A DNA stretch of 64,000 nt from Elusimicrobiota bacterium (GCA_016212795.1 JACRDT010000042.1:153271-217270); one strand, 5' to 3'. Positions 49,356-58,908 are shown, counted from the stretch's first letter. Translations and numbers: made by a program. The notes: a model not told the origin generated them from the sequence alone.

Positions 49356-50867
49356 TTAGAAGGTCGTGTATTGGCTCGTGGGGATGTCCGTCGCGTCGGC
49401 GCGGCCGCGGCCCGCCTCGCGCAGCAGTTCGACCCTCTTGGATTCGATGAACCGCTCCAGGTAGGGCGGGTTGCGCTCCAAGGACTCCCTGGCCTTCGCC
49501 AAGAAGGCCTCGTCGAGCCGCACGTTGCCGCCGGCGGGCCTCGGCGGGCCCCCTTCCTCGTGCCGCCGCCGGAAGGCCGCGTCGGCCGCGAGCCTCTCGG
49601 CCGCCGCCGTGCCCAGCAGGTCGTTCCCCGCCGGGTTGAGGTGGACCTCGTCGTAGAACAGGCCGGCCCGGGCCGCGCCTTTCGTCGAAGCGAAGGCCTC
49701 GTCGGCCTTCAGGCAGGGGACCGCCGGCGCGAGCGCCGCCAGCGTCATGCTGATGCGCCGCTTGGACGCGGCCTGGTAGTCGGCGTACCACCTGTTGAGC
49801 CGGGAATGCCGCGTGCACGCCTCCCGGTCGCCCGGCGTATCGCTCATGTCGACCAGGCCGGGATAGTCCAGCGTGTAGAGCAGGATACCGCGCTCATGGG
49901 CCAGCCGCGCCAGCTCGGCCAGGTTGTCGAACCAGGCCTGCAGGTAGGCGCCCTGCCGGAGCGTCTCCCAGCGGCGCGGGTTGGTGAATCGCATGCTCGG
50001 GACGAATACCAGGTTCTTCCTCCAGGATTGGACCGCCAGGTAGAACGCCAGCGAGGCCGTGCCCGACAGGAACCGGTTCCGGGGGCAATAGAGGCTGCGG
50101 GTCTCGCGGCTGTTGCGCACCGTCCGGGGCCGCCAGTTCTTGCCGAGCTGCAGCGAGCTGTACTGGAACTCCTCGTTCCAGCCCTCGTGGACGAGGAGGA
50201 CGTCCGGCTGGTAGTCGCGGATCTCCCGCTTGAACCGGAGCAGCTCCTGATACGAATACCAGCCCTCGATCCCGGCGTTGACGACCTCCACGTCGAAGCC
50301 GCGGCTCTTGAGGCCGCGCTCGAGCGCGGCGGGCCAGGTGTCCCGGTCGTCGCAGCGGTCGCCGGCGGTCGACGAGCCCCCGGAGCAGAAGACCCTCAGC
50401 CGGGCGGCCTTCTTCCCGGGGTCGAACGCCGGCCCGCGGAACCCCAGGTTGTTGACGCTGCGGTCGCAGCGCGCCGCGATGTTCTCCCTCAGGTCCAGCA
50501 GCCTGGGGGTCCCAGCCTTGAAGACGAACCTGTCGAACACCAGGAACCCGACGTCCTTGGCGCGGCAGGCCTTGCGGAGCGCGAACCCGTACTCAGGGTC
50601 GTCCACCAGGAAGTAGGTGAAGACGGAATACCTATAAGAAACGCCGTAGGCCGCGAGGAACACGAGCCTGACGAGGATCTCCCAGACGGCCGGCAGGAGG
50701 AGCGCCAGGGCCAGGACCTGCCGGGCGCCCGAGCCCCCGCCCGCGGGCCTCAGCCACAGCCAGGCGGCGGCCGCGCACCCCGCAGCCAGAAAGGCCAGCG
50801 CGGCCTTGCCGTAATGGAGCTGGAGATTCTCCGCCGCGGACCGCACCCACCGCAGGATCGATTTCAT
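49356..50867 (-). CDS. SGNH-hydrolase family membrane-anchored protein
   Basis: 503 residues. Two N-terminal helices (AALAFLAAGCAAAAWLWL, VLALALLLPAVWEILVRLVF) precede a periplasmic SGNH domain: RVFCSGGSSTAGDR (block I Ser near 165), VVNAGIEGWYSYQELL (block II), VLLVHEGWNEEFQYSS (block III Asn) and LFYDEVHLNPAGNDLLG (block V DxxH). All four blocks are present, so it should be catalytically competent, acting on acyl groups of an exported glycan. It is divergent from the CMP-sugar synthetase gene across a 65-base gap. Confidence 0.78.
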   Translation of the reverse strand: MKSILRWVRSAAENLQLHYGKAALAFLAAGCAAAAWLWLRPAGGGSGARQVLALALLLPAVWEILVRLVFLAAYGVSYRYSVFTYFLVDDPEYGFALRKACRAKDVGFLVFDRFVFKAGTPRLLDLRENIAARCDRSVNNLGFRGPAFDPGKKAARLRVFCSGGSSTAGDRCDDRDTWPAALERGLKSRGFDVEVVNAGIEGWYSYQELLRFKREIRDYQPDVLLVHEGWNEEFQYSSLQLGKNWRPRTVRNSRETRSLYCPRNRFLSGTASLAFYLAVQSWRKNLVFVPSMRFTNPRRWETLRQGAYLQAWFDNLAELARLAHERGILLYTLDYPGLVDMSDTPGDREACTRHSRLNRWYADYQAASKRRISMTLAALAPAVPCLKADEAFASTKGAARAGLFYDEVHLNPAGNDLLGTAAAERLAADAAFRRRHEEGGPPRPAGGNVRLDEAFLAKARESLERNPPYLERFIESKRVELLREAGRGRADATDIPTSQYTTF

Positions 50868-50883
50868 CGAGATAACGCCGAAG

Positions 50884-50914
50884 ATTATAGCGAATTTGGT
50901 TATTGTGGTATAAT
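50884..50914. promoter_or_regulatory. Divergent pair of TATAAT boxes
   Basis: TATAAT on the minus strand at 50884-50889 and on the plus strand at 50909-50914 (with an upstream TGG forming an extended -10) face outward across 19 bases. They should drive the SGNH gene to the left and the nonulosonic acid operon to the right. Confidence 0.55.
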
Positions 50915-50932
50915 GCCCGGTCACCGAACATC

Positions 50933-51703
50933 ATGAGGACCCTGGCCTACATCCCGGCGCGCTCTGGCTCCCAGGCCGTGCGGCACAAGAACATCCGGCC
51001 GCTGGCCGGCATCCCTCTGGCCGGCTACACCATCCGGTCCGCGGTCCGCAGCGGGCTCTTTGACGAGGTCCTCCTCTCGACCGATTCCCGCCGCTATCTC
51101 AAGACCCTCGCCCCGTTCGGGATACGGCGCGACTATCTCCGGCCGGCCGAACTCTCCGGCCACGACACCCCCATGAGGCCGGGGGTGATGCACGCGCTGG
51201 AGTGGCTCAAGGCCGAGGGCGTCCCGGACTTCGACGCGGTGATGATCCTGCAGCCGACCACGCCGTTCCGCACTCCCCGGCACATGGCCGACGCCCTGGC
51301 CCTCCTCGCCCGGCTGCCCGAGGCCACGTGCGTGGTCGGCGTGACCAGGCTGCACGACCACCACCCCGCCCGCGCCAAGAAGCTCCGCGAGGGGGTCTGG
51401 CTGGAGGATTTCTGCCTGCCCGAGCCGGGCAGGGGGCTCCGCCAGGCCCTCAAGCCCGACGCCTACGTCAGGAACGGCGCCATCTACCTGACCCGCGTCT
51501 CGACCCTCCGCGAGGAGGGCTCCATCCTCGGCGAGCGCGCCGCGGGGCTCGAGATGCCCGAGGCCAACTCCATCAACGTGGACACCCCGTTCGACTTCCT
51601 CGTGGCCGAGTCCGCGCTCGGATTCAAGGACTTCGCCAAGGACCTCGCCTTCTTCAGGCGGTTCGCGGCCGGCGGCGCGGCCCGGCGTCGCGGCCGCCCC
51701 TGA
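50933..51703 (+). CDS. CMP-nonulosonic acid synthetase (NeuA/PtmB/LegF-like)
   Basis: 256 residues. LAYIPARSGSQAVRHKNIRP is the CTP-binding loop of acylneuraminate cytidylyltransferases; ILQPTTPFRTPRHM, YVRNGAIYLTRV and SINVDTPFDFLVAE are the other signatures. It activates a nonulosonic acid with CTP. NeuB and NeuC genes follow at once, so legionaminic or a related acid is the likely substrate. A second, distinct synthetase is encoded at 58902. Confidence 0.85.
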   Translation: MRTLAYIPARSGSQAVRHKNIRPLAGIPLAGYTIRSAVRSGLFDEVLLSTDSRRYLKTLAPFGIRRDYLRPAELSGHDTPMRPGVMHALEWLKAEGVPDFDAVMILQPTTPFRTPRHMADALALLARLPEATCVVGVTRLHDHHPARAKKLREGVWLEDFCLPEPGRGLRQALKPDAYVRNGAIYLTRVSTLREEGSILGERAAGLEMPEANSINVDTPFDFLVAESALGFKDFAKDLAFFRRFAAGGAARRRGRP

Positions 51704-51708
51704 ACCCT

Positions 51709-52755
51709 ATGGACACCATCACGATCGCAGACAGGCCCGTCGGCGGGGGCCATCCCCCCCTGATCATCGCGGAGGTCGCGCAGGCCCACGAAGGGTCCCT
51801 GGGCATGGCGCACTCCTACATCGACGCCGCGGCCCGCGCCGGCGCCGGCGCGGTCAAGTTCCAGACCCACGTCGCCGAGCACGAGTCCACCAGGAGCGAG
51901 CCCTTCCGCATCCGCCTCGGCGCCCAGGACAAGACCCGCTACGACTACTGGAAGCGCATGGAGTTCTCGGAGGAGCAGTGGGCCGGCCTGGCGCAGCACG
52001 CCCGGGAGAAGGGCCTCACATTCCTGAGCTCGGCCTTCTCCCTCCACGCCGTGGAGCTGCTGCACCGCCTCGGCATGCCCGCCTGGAAGGTGGGCTCCGG
52101 CGAGGCCCGCTCCCGCGAGATGATCCAGGCCATGGCCCGCACCGGCCGGCCCATCCTGCTGAGCACCGGCATGAGCCCGTGGGCCGACATCGACGCGACG
52201 GTCCGGGACGTGAAGGCTTCGGGCGCGCCCCTGGCCCTGTTCCAGTGCTCCAGCATCTACCCGACCCCGCTGGAGAAGGTCGGGCTCAACATGATCGACG
52301 CCCTGCGCGCGCGCTACTCGGTCCCGGTCGGGCTCTCCGACCACTCGGGCTCGGTCTTCCCGGGGCTCGCGGCCCTGGCGCGGGGGGCCGACATGCTCGA
52401 GGTCCACGTCGTGTTCGACCGGGGCCTCTTCGGCCCCGACGCCACCTCCTCCGTCACCTTCGGGGAGCTCTCGACTCTCGCCGAGGCCGCGAAGGCCTTC
52501 TCCACCTTGGACCGCCACCCGGTGGAGAAGGACGCCGTCGCCGGCGAGCTCGCCGGGATGCGCGGCATGTTCGGCAGGAGCGTCGCTCCCGCCCGCCCGC
52601 TCAAAGCGGGGACGGTGCTCGGGCCCGGGATGCTGGCCGCCAAGAAGCCCGGCACCGGGATCCCCTGCGAACGCCGGGACTCCCTGTTCGGCAAGCGGCT
52701 GAAGCGGGACGTCTCGCCCGACCAGCTCCTCAGCGAGGAGGACCTCGATGGCTGA
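51709..52755 (+). CDS. neuB: N-acetylneuraminate/legionaminate synthase (NeuB/LegI)
   Basis: 348 residues. LIIAEVAQAHEGSLGMAHSY and GAVKFQTHVAEHES open the TIM barrel; KVGSGEARSREMIQAMARTG, FQCSSIYPTP and GLSDHSGSVFPGLAALARGA supply catalytic and metal residues. The C-terminus is an antifreeze-type SAF domain (SVAPARPLKAGTVLGPGMLA). It condenses phosphoenolpyruvate with an N-acylated hexose. ATG 51709 lies 5 bases after the previous stop. It overlaps the epimerase gene by 8 bases. Confidence 0.88.
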   Translation: MDTITIADRPVGGGHPPLIIAEVAQAHEGSLGMAHSYIDAAARAGAGAVKFQTHVAEHESTRSEPFRIRLGAQDKTRYDYWKRMEFSEEQWAGLAQHAREKGLTFLSSAFSLHAVELLHRLGMPAWKVGSGEARSREMIQAMARTGRPILLSTGMSPWADIDATVRDVKASGAPLALFQCSSIYPTPLEKVGLNMIDALRARYSVPVGLSDHSGSVFPGLAALARGADMLEVHVVFDRGLFGPDATSSVTFGELSTLAEAAKAFSTLDRHPVEKDAVAGELAGMRGMFGRSVAPARPLKAGTVLGPGMLAAKKPGTGIPCERRDSLFGKRLKRDVSPDQLLSEEDLDG

Positions 52756-53914
52756 ACGTAAGGTCTGCGTCATCGTCAACAGCAGGGCGAACTACGGCCG
52801 CATCAAGAGCGTCATGGCCGCCGTTCGGGAGCACCCGGACCTCGAGCTCCAGCTGGTCGTGGGGGCCTCGGCCCTGCTCTACCGGTTCGGCAGCGCGGCC
52901 AACATCATCCGCAAGGACGGCTTCGAGCCGGACGCCACCGTCTACTCCATCGTGGAAGGCGAGAACCCCACGACCATGGCCAAGTCCACGGGGCTGGCCA
53001 TCATCGAGCTGGCCACCCTCTTCGAGAACCTGCGGCCCGACGTGGTGCTGACCGTGGCCGACCGGTTCGAGACCATCGCCACCGCCATCGCCGCCAGCTA
53101 CATGAACATCCCCGTGGCCCACACCCAGGGGGGCGAGGTCACCGGCTCCATCGACGAGAGCGTACGGCACGCGGTGACCAAGCTCTCGCACGTCCATTTC
53201 CCGGCGACGAACAGGGCCGCCGAGAACATCATCCGCATGGGGGAGGACCCGGCGAGCGTGCACGTCACGGGCTGCCCCTCGATCGACATCATCGCCGGCA
53301 TGGACCTCGGCCTGCCGTCCGACTTCTTCGACCGCCACAGCGGCGTCGGGGAGCCCATCGACCGGGCCAAGCCCTACATCGTGGTCCTGCAGCATCCCGT
53401 CACGACGGAGTACGGGCAGGGGCTCGCCCAGGTCACCGAGACCCTGAAGGCCGTGGCGGCGCTCGGGATCCAGGCGGCCTGGCTCTGGCCCAACGTGGAC
53501 GCCGGCTCCGACGACGTCGCCAAGGGCATGCGGCAGTACCGCGAGAACAACTTCCCGAAGAACATCCGCTACTACCGCAACTTCAGCGTCGAGGACTACG
53601 CCCGCCTGGTCAACAACGCCCTCTGCATCGTGGGCAACTCGAGCTCCGCGCTGCGCGAGGGCGCCTTCCTCGGCATCCCGGCCGTCAACATCGGGACCAG
53701 GCAGGCGGGGCGCGAGCACGGCCCGAACGTCGTCTTCGCGGGCTACCGGGCCGAGGAGATCAAGGCCGCCATCGAGAGGCAGGCGGCCCACGGCCGCTTC
53801 GAGCGTTCGACTTTGTTCGGCGACGGGCGCGCCGGCCGCCGCATCGCGGACATCCTGGCCGGCGCGGACATCCGGGTCCAGAAGCGCCTCTTCTACGCCG
53901 ATATCCCGCGCTGA
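52748..53914 (+). CDS. neuC: UDP-N-acetylglucosamine 2-epimerase, hydrolysing (NeuC/LegG)
   Basis: 388 residues. VCVIVNSRANYGRIKSVMAA is typical of NeuC/LegG N-termini. LTVADRFETIATAIAASYMN, VAHTQGGEVTGSIDESVRHA and CIVGNSSSALREGAFLGIPA are the GT-B-fold signatures that bind the UDP-sugar. It yields the free 2-epimerised sugar used by NeuB. Start overlaps neuB, so the products are made in concert. Confidence 0.88.
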   Translation: MAERKVCVIVNSRANYGRIKSVMAAVREHPDLELQLVVGASALLYRFGSAANIIRKDGFEPDATVYSIVEGENPTTMAKSTGLAIIELATLFENLRPDVVLTVADRFETIATAIAASYMNIPVAHTQGGEVTGSIDESVRHAVTKLSHVHFPATNRAAENIIRMGEDPASVHVTGCPSIDIIAGMDLGLPSDFFDRHSGVGEPIDRAKPYIVVLQHPVTTEYGQGLAQVTETLKAVAALGIQAAWLWPNVDAGSDDVAKGMRQYRENNFPKNIRYYRNFSVEDYARLVNNALCIVGNSSSALREGAFLGIPAVNIGTRQAGREHGPNVVFAGYRAEEIKAAIERQAAHGRFERSTLFGDGRAGRRIADILAGADIRVQKRLFYADIPR

Positions 53915-53923
53915 GCGGGCGGT

Positions 53924-55333
53924 CTATTTCTGGCGGAAGCCCCGGAAGGTGGTGGAACGGTCGAAATAGAGGGAACGCATCTCTTCCGCCATGAGCCGGC
54001 GCTTGGCGCGGAAGTAGTTGTCGATGAGCCGCCGGTTCGCCTTGAACAGGGCGGCGTGGATCTGGTCGTCGGTCAGGCCGGTGAAGTTCACGGAGACCAG
54101 GTCGGAGTTGACGTGCTTGCGCTCGTAGAAGTCCTCGCAATCCTTGAGCAGGCCCTTGCCGATCGCGTCGTCGTAGAGGGGGGAGCCCGGGTAGGGCGTC
54201 ACGGGCCGGATCGTGCGCAGCTGGGCGCCGTCGTCGTATTTCAGGAGGAAGTCCACCGACTTCTCGAGGGTCGCCAGGGTGTCCCCGATGTTGCCGAAGA
54301 TGATGTTCAAGCCGGGGCTGATGCCCGCCTTGAGCGTGGCGTCGACGCCCTTGACGGCCTGGGCGGCCGTGAGGGCCTTGTTCATGTTGCGCAGCACGGC
54401 GTCGTCCATCGACTCGATGCCGTAGTTGATGAAGACGCAGCCGGCCCGCTTCATGAGCCCGAGGAGGTCGGGGCGGGCGAAGTTGAGCCGGCCGCAGCAG
54501 CGCCAGCGCACGCCGAGGCGGGCGTCCAGGAGCGCTTTGCAGACGGCCTCGGTCCGGGCCACGGAGGCCATGAGCAGCTCGTCGGCGAAGGAGACGTAGG
54601 TGATGCCGTAGGCCTCCTTCAGGAAGCGGATCTCCTCCACGATGGCCTGGGGGTCGCGCGGCCTGAAGCCCTTGTCCATGCGGTAGCAGAAGGTGCACTT
54701 GAACGGGCAGCCGCGCCCGGAGAGGACGGACAGGAAGAAGTCGCTGTTGCGGATGTGGGCGCCGCGCTCCAGCCTGTAGTATTGGATGGGGAACTTGGCG
54801 TAGGCGGGGCGGGCGATCGAGTCCACGTCCCGGATGAGCTCGCGCCTCTTGTTGACGCGGACCCGGCCGTCCTCGCTAAACGCCAGCCCGGCCACGGCGT
54901 CGAGCGGCCGGCCGGCCGCGAGCGCCGAGCACAGCTCGACGACCGTCTCCTCCCCTTCGCCGACCACCACCGCGTCGGCCTTGGTCTTGCGCAGGAAGTA
55001 TTCCGGCTCGGGGGAGGGCCCGTGGCCGCCGATGACGAAGAACGGCCTCTGGCGGGAGCGGTTGACCGCCTCCGAGATGGCCAGGAGCTTGCGGTACTGG
55101 TAGTACCCGCCGATGACGCCGACTCCCACCAGGTCGAAGCGGCGCTGGTCGAGGTATTCCGTCAGGTGGCTGTCCGGGTGGTGGTGCAGGTCCTGGCTGT
55201 AGATCTCCACCTCGTGCCCCGCCCGCTCGAGGGCCGCGGCCACGTAGGCCAGGCTGAGCGGGAAGAAATGGATGTACATGTCGTTGTCGTAGGCGACCAG
55301 CAGGATGCGCGCGCCGGACCGGGGGAAGCTCAT
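53924..55333 (-). CDS. B12-binding radical SAM protein
   Basis: 469 residues. An N-terminal cobalamin-binding-like Rossmann domain (ILLVAYDNDMYIHFFPLSLA, GVGVIGGYYQYRKLL, FFVIGGHGPSPEPEYFLRKT) precedes the radical SAM core with GRGCPFKCTFCYRMDKGFR (CxxxCxxC, near 200) and a C-terminal helical tail. Such enzymes methylate or rearrange unreactive carbons, including sugars. It faces away from the neuC operon, 9 bases off. The ATG at 55333 lies 9 bases after TATAAT. Confidence 0.85.
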   Translation of the reverse strand: MSFPRSGARILLVAYDNDMYIHFFPLSLAYVAAALERAGHEVEIYSQDLHHHPDSHLTEYLDQRRFDLVGVGVIGGYYQYRKLLAISEAVNRSRQRPFFVIGGHGPSPEPEYFLRKTKADAVVVGEGEETVVELCSALAAGRPLDAVAGLAFSEDGRVRVNKRRELIRDVDSIARPAYAKFPIQYYRLERGAHIRNSDFFLSVLSGRGCPFKCTFCYRMDKGFRPRDPQAIVEEIRFLKEAYGITYVSFADELLMASVARTEAVCKALLDARLGVRWRCCGRLNFARPDLLGLMKRAGCVFINYGIESMDDAVLRNMNKALTAAQAVKGVDATLKAGISPGLNIIFGNIGDTLATLEKSVDFLLKYDDGAQLRTIRPVTPYPGSPLYDDAIGKGLLKDCEDFYERKHVNSDLVSVNFTGLTDDQIHAALFKANRRLIDNYFRAKRRLMAEEMRSLYFDRSTTFRGFRQK

Positions 55334-55384
55334 GGGGGAAGGATTATAACATTCCTGGCCTCGGGCCCGGTCCTTCCCGGGGGG

Positions 55385-56812
55385 TCAGGCCCTTTCGCAG
55401 GGTGAAAAGGCTCCGGGCGTCTTGCGCATGTACGGCTTGACGGCCTCCCTGATCTCCTCCAGGTAGCCGAGGAGCCGCTGATGATCCAGGTGCTTGGTGA
55501 AGCGGGCGTATTTGCTCTGGGGGTTGAAGAGCGTCCAATCGATGGGGCGCTCGCGGTCGATGAGCCCCATCGCCGCGCAGTCGTCGAAGAAACGCGTGCC
55601 GGGGTAGGGGATGCAGATGTTGATCGCGATGTGGTTCTTGATCGTGTCCCTGATGAAGGCGATCGTCTCCTCGATGTCCGCGGGCGTCTCCTCCGGGTAC
55701 CCGATCATGAAATTGGCGGACCAGATGATGCCCTTGCGCCGCAGGATCGAGATCTTCTCGATGATCTTGTCCCGGGAGATCCTCTTGTCCATGTACTTGA
55801 GCATCCGTTCTGACCCCGTCTCCACGCCCACGGTGATCTGCCGGCAGCCGCCGTCCAGCAGCATGTCGACGATGTCCTCGTTGAGGGTGTCGAGCCTGGT
55901 ATGGCATCGCCAGGCGATGTCCAGGCCCCGCTCTTTGAGCAGACGGCGGAATTCCGATATCCTGGTCTTGCCGCTGACGAAGGTGTCCTCCCAGAACATG
56001 AACTCCCTGGCCTGGTAGGTCCGGTAGATATGCTCCACCTCGTCGGCGATCTTCCCCATGGTCCGCTGCCTGACCTTGAACCCGGACATGGCCGGCGAGG
56101 AGCAGAACTTGCACCTGAAATAGCATCCCCTGCCGGTCAGGAGCATGGCCATGTTCTTGGGCTGCAGCCGCTCCGGGAAGAGGAAGGACTCCCTGGCCGG
56201 CATCGGGTAGGCGTTCACGTCGACGATGGGCCGCTCCCCGCTGACACAGGCGCGGCCGGAGCGCTTGTGGCTCAGGCCCTTGATGCGGTCCAGGTCCTCC
56301 GCCTTGCCTCCGGATTCCAACGCCTTCAAGAGGCCGATGATGCCGTCCTCGGCCTCGCCGCTGAAGACGAAGTCGATCGAGTCCCTGCCGAGCACCTGGC
56401 CGGGCAGGAAGGTCGCGTGGGGCCCGCCCACGACGGTCGCGATGGCCGGGTCGTGGGCCTTGCAGATGTCGGCGACCTTCTCGGCCAGGGGGATCTGCGG
56501 CGTGAGGGCCGTGATGCCGACCACCTCCGGGGCATAATCCCTCAGCACGTCCTTCAGCTCCTGCCAGACGCCCAGGGGATCGCCCCGCAGGTTCATGAGG
56601 ATGAGGTCCCGTTCGTCGGCCGCTCCATGCAGGTCCTGGTAGTCTCGGAACAGGGCCGAATCCAGCGGAGGGAGGTCCATGTTGTAGACCGCGGTCTCGT
56701 ACCGGTGGGACCGGGTGACGGCCGCCAAAGAACAGATGCCCAAGGGAAGATAGATGTACGTCTGCCCCACCAGCCTGAAGAAAGGCGGGTTGATGAACAG
56801 GATCTTCTTCAT
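55385..56812 (-). CDS. B12-binding radical SAM protein
   Basis: 475 residues. B12-binding domain: ILFINPPFFRLVGQTYIYLP at the start, VVGITALTPQIPLAEKVADI and VVGGPHATFLPGQVLGRDSI. Radical SAM motif GCYFRCKFCSSP near 215. The C-terminal part has GVETGSERMLKYMDKRIS. It has the same architecture as its neighbour at 53924 but is clearly a different enzyme. Transcribed separately: TATAAT lies 7 bases before ATG 56812. Possible roles include C-methylation of a glycan or lipid; unproven. Confidence 0.85.
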   Translation of the reverse strand: MKKILFINPPFFRLVGQTYIYLPLGICSLAAVTRSHRYETAVYNMDLPPLDSALFRDYQDLHGAADERDLILMNLRGDPLGVWQELKDVLRDYAPEVVGITALTPQIPLAEKVADICKAHDPAIATVVGGPHATFLPGQVLGRDSIDFVFSGEAEDGIIGLLKALESGGKAEDLDRIKGLSHKRSGRACVSGERPIVDVNAYPMPARESFLFPERLQPKNMAMLLTGRGCYFRCKFCSSPAMSGFKVRQRTMGKIADEVEHIYRTYQAREFMFWEDTFVSGKTRISEFRRLLKERGLDIAWRCHTRLDTLNEDIVDMLLDGGCRQITVGVETGSERMLKYMDKRISRDKIIEKISILRRKGIIWSANFMIGYPEETPADIEETIAFIRDTIKNHIAINICIPYPGTRFFDDCAAMGLIDRERPIDWTLFNPQSKYARFTKHLDHQRLLGYLEEIREAVKPYMRKTPGAFSPCERA

Positions 56813-56891
56813 CGGGGTAATTATACCTGAAAGACGGGCGGGGCCGGCCGGGAAGGCGGCCCCAAATTCGCTATAATCCCGAGGGACCCGC

Positions 56892-58727
56892 ATGACGAAC
56901 ATCCTCGGGGTGTCGGCCTACTACCACGACAGCGCGGCCGCGCTGGTCCGCGACGGGCGGATCGTCGCCGCCGCCCAGGAGGAGCGCTTCTCCCGGAAGA
57001 AGCACGACCAGCGGTTCCCGATCCATGCCGTCCGCTACTGCCTGTCGGAGGGAGGGATCGCCCTCGGCCAGGTGGACCACGTCGTCTTCTACGACAAGCC
57101 GCGCGTCAAGTTCGAGCGGCTCATGAAGACCTACCTGGCCTACGCTCCCGACGGGTTCGAGTCGTACGCCTGTTCGATGCCGGTCTGGCTCGGCGGCAAG
57201 CTCTTCATGGGGAGGCTGCTCCGGCGGGAGCTGGAGCCGCTGCTGGGGGGCGGGAGGATGCCGCCGCTCCTCTTCACCGAGCACCATCAAGCGCACGCGG
57301 CCTCGGCCTTCTTCCCGAGCCCGTTCGAGCGGGCGAGCGTGCTGTGCCTGGACGGCGTCGGCGAATGGGCGACGACCTCGGCGTGGCTCGGCGAGGGCGG
57401 CCGGCTCGCCCCTTGCTGGCAGATCGATTTCCCGCATTCGCTCGGGCTTCTGTACTCCGCCTTCACCTACTATGCCGGCTTCAAGGTCAACTCCGGCGAA
57501 TACAAGCTGATGGGGTTGGCCCCCTACGGCGAGCCGGCCTACGTGGACGCCATCCTGGAGAACCTGCTGGACCTCAAGCCCGACGGGACCTTCCGCCTCG
57601 ACATGGAGTACTTCAACTTCCATACGGGCCTGACCATGACCTCCCCGAAGTTCCATCGCCTCTTCGGCGGGGAGCCGCGCCCCCCGGAATCGACGCTGAC
57701 CCAGCGCGAGATGGACCTGGCGCGGTCCATCCAGGTCGTCACGGAGGAGGTCCTCCTGCGGCTGGCGCGCACCGTGCACGCGGAGCATCGCACGGAACAC
57801 CTGTGCCTGGCCGGCGGGGTGGCGCTCAACTGCGTGGCCAACGGCCGCGTCCTGCGCGAGTCTCCCTTCAAGGACATCTGGATCCAGCCGGCGGCCGGCG
57901 ACGCCGGCGGGGCGCTGGGGGCCGCCCTGGCGGTCTGGCACCAGTACCTCGGCCAGGGCAGGACGGCGGACCCCGAGGACGGCATGCGCGGCGCCTTCCT
58001 CGGGCCGCGGTTCACGGACGGCGACATCGCCGCCACCCTCGACGCCGTCGGGGCCGTGTATCGCCGGCTCGACGACGACGCGCTGATGCCGGCCGTGGCC
58101 GAGCTGCTCGACGGCGGCAGCGTGGTGGGGTGGTTCCAGGGAAGGATGGAGTTCGGGCCGCGCGCGCTGGGCGGGCGCTCCATCCTCGGGGACCCCCGCA
58201 ACCGGCGCATGCAGTCGGTCATGAACCTGAAGATCAAGTACCGGGAGTCGTTCAGGCCGTTCGCGCCGGTGGTCATGGGCGAGCACGTCGGCGACTACTT
58301 CGACCTCGACAGGCCGAGCCCGTACATGCTGCTCGTCGCCGACGTGAGGAAGGACCGCCGGCTGGAGATGACGGAGGAGCAGAAGAAGCTCTTCGGGATC
58401 GACAAGCTCAACGTTCCCCGATCCCAGATCCCGGCCGTCACGCATGTCGACTACTCGGCGCGCGTCCAGACGGCCCACCGGCGGACCAACCCGAGGTACC
58501 ATGAGCTCCTCCGGCAGTTCCACGCCAGGACCGGCTGCCCGGTGCTGGTGAACACCTCGTTCAACGTGCGCGGCGAGCCCATCGTGTGCGCGCCCGAAGA
58601 CGCCTACCGCTGCTTCATGCGCACGGAGATGGACTACCTGGTGCTGGAGAACTACCTGCTGGCCAAGGCCGATCAGCCGGCGAGAGAGAAAGACGATGGC
58701 TGGAAAAAAGAATACGAGCTCGACTGA
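56892..58727 (+). CDS. O-carbamoyltransferase (NodU/CmcH family)
   Basis: 611 residues. N-terminal Kae1-like domain: NILGVSAYYHDSAAALVRDG, VAAAQEERFSRKKHDQRFP and FTEHHQAHAASAFFPSPFER, with the conserved HxxxH metal site. CLAGGVALNCVANGRVLRES and VNTSFNVRGEPIVCAPEDAY belong to the C-terminal carbamoyltransferase domain. It transfers carbamoyl phosphate to a sugar hydroxyl. GAGGG before the ATG is a ribosome-binding site; TATAAT lies 14 bases upstream. It overlaps the next small gene by 32 bases. Confidence 0.88.
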   Translation: MTNILGVSAYYHDSAAALVRDGRIVAAAQEERFSRKKHDQRFPIHAVRYCLSEGGIALGQVDHVVFYDKPRVKFERLMKTYLAYAPDGFESYACSMPVWLGGKLFMGRLLRRELEPLLGGGRMPPLLFTEHHQAHAASAFFPSPFERASVLCLDGVGEWATTSAWLGEGGRLAPCWQIDFPHSLGLLYSAFTYYAGFKVNSGEYKLMGLAPYGEPAYVDAILENLLDLKPDGTFRLDMEYFNFHTGLTMTSPKFHRLFGGEPRPPESTLTQREMDLARSIQVVTEEVLLRLARTVHAEHRTEHLCLAGGVALNCVANGRVLRESPFKDIWIQPAAGDAGGALGAALAVWHQYLGQGRTADPEDGMRGAFLGPRFTDGDIAATLDAVGAVYRRLDDDALMPAVAELLDGGSVVGWFQGRMEFGPRALGGRSILGDPRNRRMQSVMNLKIKYRESFRPFAPVVMGEHVGDYFDLDRPSPYMLLVADVRKDRRLEMTEEQKKLFGIDKLNVPRSQIPAVTHVDYSARVQTAHRRTNPRYHELLRQFHARTGCPVLVNTSFNVRGEPIVCAPEDAYRCFMRTEMDYLVLENYLLAKADQPAREKDDGWKKEYELD

Positions 58728-58908
58728 CGCCGGGGCGGGCGTGGGGCGCGGCTTGCTGGCCGCGAGCTACTGGCTGGCGGTGGTGCCGGCGGGACGGCTG
58801 CTGCGCGGCCTAGGACGCCGGCTCATCCCCGGGATCGACCCTTCGGCCGGGTCGTATCGCGTCCCGAGCGTGCCCAGGCCGCCTCGCGACATGGAGAAGC
58901 CGTGCTGA
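58696..58908 (+). CDS. Small SxtJ-C-terminus-like membrane protein
   Basis: 70 residues. A hydrophobic helix LLAASYWLAVVPAGRLLRGL is followed by GRRLIPGIDPSAGSYRVP and a Pro/Arg tail. The pattern (helix, then RLxxGRxx, then DPxAxxYxVP) resembles the C-terminal end of SxtJ-type proteins that accompany carbamoyltransferase genes. It is therefore probably a shortened SxtJ-like partner that helps the carbamoyltransferase at the membrane. It starts inside the carbamoyltransferase gene. Confidence 0.6.
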   Translation: MAGKKNTSSTDAGAGVGRGLLAASYWLAVVPAGRLLRGLGRRLIPGIDPSAGSYRVPSVPRPPRDMEKPC

